From: Streptomyces sp. WM6378
GTDB lineage: Bacteria > Actinomycetota > Actinomycetes > Streptomycetales > Streptomycetaceae
Reading direction: 5' to 3'
Length of the DNA stretch: 7,758 nt
NCBI RefSeq assembly: GCF_001279695.1
Contig: NZ_LGDD01000062.1
Coordinates: 1 to 7,758 of the forward strand
Under the pieces are notes generated by a model, which searched no databases, had not been told where the DNA came from, and saw nothing but the letters and a program-made list of their open reading frames with translations. Shown here piece after piece: positions 5,634-7,758 of this stretch. Position numbers and translations under genes: made by a program. The first letter of the stretch is position 1. The number at the start of each line of letters is the position of its first letter.

Positions 5634-5960
5634 CAGGGGTGGCGATCACCAGGGGGGGCGATCGGGCAGGCCGCCCGCCGGGACACGGCCAGGTGCACCT
5701 GCGGGCGGAGCCCGGACGGGCGGGGCGGGGCTGCCGGGCGGCGCGAGTTCTTCGCCGGAGCATGCGTGGTTCGGTCCGGGCCGGAGTGGCTCGTGGTGCT
5801 GCGCACCTTTCGTGGGCAGGGACAAGCGGCCGCACGCCGTTACGGGTGCCCGCCGGCCCGTTGCCCCAGGTGGTCCTCATCGCAGCCCCGGGCCGGACAA
5901 CGGGCCCCGGACGTCGTCAGAATCTCCCTGGCCCGAAGCGATCTCACGGTCTGTGCCTTC
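5634..5960. other. intergenic stretch without a convincing gene
   Basis: Roughly 330 bases between the YjbR-family gene and the VOC gene, both on the minus strand. All frames are open for long runs owing to GC content, but translations are Arg/Pro/Gly-rich without motifs. The promoter of the YjbR-family gene should lie in the left part; I see no clear -35/-10 pair. A G7 run is present at about 5653-5659. Confidence 0.5.
5888..5910 (-). terminator. possible terminator of the VOC gene
   Basis: CCGGGCC (5888-5894) can pair with GGCCCCGG (5903-5910) with one bulged C around an 8-base loop, starting about 50 bases beyond the VOC stop on the minus strand. The stem is short and imperfect, so this is tentative. 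Confidence 0.3.
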
Positions 5961-6743
5961 TCAGTCCTGCGGCATGGTGAACAGGCCGAAGCGGTTGCCG
6001 TGCGGGTCGGTCAGACGGGCGAAGACCAGGCCGTAGGCGGTGGCTTCGGGGCCGTACTCGACCGTTCCGCCGAGGGAGAGGGCCCGGGAGACGTCGGTGG
6101 GCACGTCGGTGGCCAGGAAGGTGGGCATGGCGAACTCGGCGCCGTCGGTGACCGCGCTGTAGTCGTGCATGCCGCCGGTGGGGACCGGGCCGGTGAAGAT
6201 GCTGTAGTACGGCGTGCTCACCGAGCCCTGGTCCTGTTCGAAGCGCCAGCCGAACGCCTGGGCGTAGAAGGCCCGCGTCGCTGCGGCGTCGGTGGTGCCG
6301 ATCTCGAAGCTGGCGAACGCGCCCGGCTGAGGCCGGCCCCCGCCCTGCTCCGCCTCCGGTGCACCGGTGCGCGAGACGAGCGTGAGGACGTTACCCCGGG
6401 GGTCGGTCACGCGGGCGCGAACGGCCTGGCCGCTGTCCGGGGCGGCCGGGGCTACCACGGTGGCGCCCAGCTTCTCCAGCCGTGCCGCATCGGCGGCCAC
6501 GTCACCGCAGAAGACGCGCAGGCTGGTGGCTTCCTTGCCGCCGGCGGCGTGCTGCCGGATGAGGCCCATCGGGGCGCTGGCACCCGGGGCGGTGATCCGG
6601 ATCCCGGTGGGGCCGTCGGCGCCGGAGCCGGGTTCGGTGGCGAAGGTCCAGCCCAGCAGCGGGCCGTAGAAGTCCTTCACGCTCCGGGCGTCAGCGGTGT
6701 CGATCTCGAACCCGGAGATCATGTCGAGGCAGGACAATTCCAT
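5961..6743 (-). CDS. VOC family protein with two glyoxalase/bleomycin-resistance domains
   Basis: 260 residues with two VOC domains in tandem, the usual length of the two-domain 27-kDa-antigen/CFP30B-like group. Domain 1 is about residues 8-123 (SGFEIDTADARSVKDFYGPLLGW to TDPRGNVLTLV). Domain 2 is about 142-258 (ASFEIGTTDAAATRAFYAQAFGW to LTDPHGNRFGLFTMPQ). Both carry the FY-x-x-x-x-GW and DP-x-GN signatures. In both, the position usually filled by the metal-binding Glu after DP-x-GN-x-x is not Glu (Thr121 and Gly253), so a classical glyoxalase I metal site is unlikely. Roles in this group range from ring-cleavage enzymes to drug binding; the substrate cannot be told. The start at 6743 is supported by AAGGA seven bases upstream. 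It is divergent from a WYL-type regulator 110 bases away, a frequent pairing that suggests control by that regulator. Confidence 0.9.
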   Translation of the reverse strand: MELSCLDMISGFEIDTADARSVKDFYGPLLGWTFATEPGSGADGPTGIRITAPGASAPMGLIRQHAAGGKEATSLRVFCGDVAADAARLEKLGATVVAPAAPDSGQAVRARVTDPRGNVLTLVSRTGAPEAEQGGGRPQPGAFASFEIGTTDAAATRAFYAQAFGWRFEQDQGSVSTPYYSIFTGPVPTGGMHDYSAVTDGAEFAMPTFLATDVPTDVSRALSLGGTVEYGPEATAYGLVFARLTDPHGNRFGLFTMPQD

Positions 6744-6764
6744 GGCGCTTTCCTTTCAGAGGAG

Positions 6765-6788
6765 CGGGAGAAGAAGGGGTTTCTCCCG
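6765..6788 (-). promoter_or_regulatory. hairpin in the leader of the VOC gene
   Basis: CGGGAGAA (6765-6772) and TTCTCCCG (6781-6788) are perfect inverted copies with an 8-base loop. They end about 20 bases before the VOC start on the minus strand, just upstream of its ribosome binding site. If transcribed it would form a stable 5' leader hairpin. No known riboswitch is recognised. Confidence 0.4.
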
Positions 6789-6807
6789 GCCTGCCCCACC
6801 GTAGGAG

Positions 6808-6835
6808 CCCTTTAGGACAGCTGGTGTCACCCTTT
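6808..6835. promoter_or_regulatory. candidate operator between the VOC gene and the WYL regulator
   Basis: In the shared 110-base intergenic region, GACA-GCTGG-TGTC (6816-6828) is a dyad with a 5-base spacer. It is flanked by two direct copies of CCCTTT at 6808 and 6830, 22 bases or about two helical turns apart. On the minus strand GTGACA (6830-6825) resembles a -35 hexamer, but no good -10 is placed. Position and symmetry fit a binding site for the adjacent regulator; this is inference. Confidence 0.4.
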
Positions 6836-6853
6836 CCTGGCAGCCTGGAAGCC

Positions 6854-7758
6854 ATGAGTCAGGACCTGCCCGCCCGCATGCTGCGCCTGCTGTCCCTGCT
6901 GCAGACCCGCCGCGCCTGGAGTGGCGGCGAACTCGCCGACCGCCTCGGCGTCACCCTGCGCACCGTCCGCCGCGACATCGACCGCCTGCGCGTGCTCGGC
7001 TACCCGGTCGAGAGCACCACCGGCCGCACCGGCGGCTACCGCCTGGCCGCCGGAGCCGACCTGCCGCCGCTGCTCCTCGACGACGAGGAGGCCGTCGCCA
7101 TCGCCACCGCCCTGCGCACCGCCACCAGTGGCGTGAGCGGCATCGCCGAGAGCGCGGTGCGCGCCCTGGCCAAACTGGAGCAGGTGCTGCCCGCCAGGCT
7201 GCGCCACCAGGTCGCCGCGATCCACGCCGCCACCGTCCCCGTCCCCTGGGACCAAGGACCGGGAGCCGACCCTTCCGCGCTGGCCACCCTGGCCGCGGCC
7301 TGCCGCGACCACGAGATCGTCACCTTCACCTACGCGTCCAGGAGCAGCGGCACAACACCGCGGCGCGTCGAGCCGCACAGCCTGGTCGTCGCGGGCTCCC
7401 GCTGGTACCTGATCGCCTACGACACCCAGCGCACCGACTGGCGCACCTTCCGCGTGGACCGGCTCACCGAGCCCGCTCCCACCGGCCGCCGTGTCACCCC
7501 CCGCGAGCTGCCCGCCGGCGACCCCGTCGCCTTCCTCGCCGCCCGCGTCGCCGCCGCCCCCGCCCGCTACACCCTGAGCGTCACCGTCCCCGCCGGCGCC
7601 GCCACCGTCCTGCAGCGCACCCAGATCCTGCCCGAGCGCGTACGGAGCGTCGGCGCGCGCACCAGCACCGTCGAACTGGCCGCCGACGCCCCCCGCCGCA
7701 TCGCCCTCCAACTCTTCGACCTCGACCCCGGCCCCGGCAGCACCTTCCGAGGAAGCCC
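6854..7758 (+). CDS. YafY-type HTH-WYL transcriptional regulator (partial, runs off right edge)
   Basis: 301 codons are visible from ATG 6854 with no stop before the window ends. Residues about 8-63 form an HTH_11 winged helix (MLRLLSLLQTRRAWSGGELADRLGVTLRTVRRDIDRLRVLGYPVESTTGRTGGYRL). A helical linker follows (DEEAVAIATAL to LEQVLPARL, about 76-116). Residues about 145-205 are the WYL domain, with the canonical RWYLIAYD at 183-190 and RTFRVDRL at 197-204. WYL domains act as ligand sensors, in known cases sometimes of nucleic acids. The remaining visible part (to RIALQLFDLD) fits the C-terminal extension (WCX) of the family, so only a few tens of residues should be missing. The ribosome binding site is poor (GGAAG two bases before ATG); a leaderless or short-leader transcript is possible. 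Divergence from the VOC gene suggests it regulates that gene and itself. Confidence 0.88.
   Translation, partial: MSQDLPARMLRLLSLLQTRRAWSGGELADRLGVTLRTVRRDIDRLRVLGYPVESTTGRTGGYRLAAGADLPPLLLDDEEAVAIATALRTATSGVSGIAESAVRALAKLEQVLPARLRHQVAAIHAATVPVPWDQGPGADPSALATLAAACRDHEIVTFTYASRSSGTTPRRVEPHSLVVAGSRWYLIAYDTQRTDWRTFRVDRLTEPAPTGRRVTPRELPAGDPVAFLAARVAAAPARYTLSVTVPAGAATVLQRTQILPERVRSVGARTSTVELAADAPRRIALQLFDLDPGPGSTFRGS

Noticed and set aside
5235..6815. 526-codon plus-strand ORF across the YjbR and VOC genes
   Set aside because: It runs opposite two recognised genes and the gap between them, with no motif and no ribosome binding site.
6827..7711. 294-codon minus-strand ORF opposite the WYL regulator
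   Set aside because: It is the Gly/Asp/Ala-rich shadow of the regulator, which has clear HTH and WYL motifs.
1..7758. tRNA, rRNA, CRISPR arrays, attachment sites
   Set aside because: No cloverleaf-like sequence, regularly spaced repeats or matching att-like direct repeats were seen on reading both strands.

Overview
The window has very high GC, GC-rich third codon positions, GC-rich hairpins, short actinobacterial signal peptides, and decayed transposases and a helicase of types common in Streptomyces. It most likely comes from a Streptomyces or close relative, in an accessory (chromosome-arm-like or island) region. No sequence search was run; names rest on recognised motifs.

Layout. Positions 1-1600 are mostly gene debris: the C-terminal piece of an IS5-family transposase (+), a possible small membrane protein ORF (+), a strong hairpin terminator, and on the minus strand the last ~90 codons of a helicase-associated-domain protein, broken by a frameshift and an amber codon. 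A second perfect hairpin at 1599-1626 separates this from the centre.

The centre, 1698-4054, holds the most interesting content. Two tandem, co-directional paralogues encode secreted proteins of 358 and 379 residues. Each has a signal peptide ending in Ala-Tyr-Ala and three internal modules. Every module opens and closes with one cysteine, giving six cysteines per mature protein and none elsewhere. A hand count over residues 1-220, which align without gaps, gives 130 identities (59%). I do not recognise a characterised family; the function is unknown and a cell-surface or extracellular binding role is only an inference.

Positions 4079-5250 are debris again: an IS256-family left end starting 24 bases after the second secreted gene, its transposase cut by an amber codon and a 3' truncation; an unrecognised decayed stretch; and a possible transposase tail on the minus strand.

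Positions 5253-7758 are ordinary intact genes: a MmcQ/YjbR-family protein (-), a two-domain VOC (glyoxalase/bleomycin-resistance-like) protein (-), and, divergent from the latter, a YafY-type HTH-WYL transcriptional regulator (+) that runs off the right edge. The shared 110-base intergenic region, with a small dyad, suggests that the regulator controls the VOC gene and itself.
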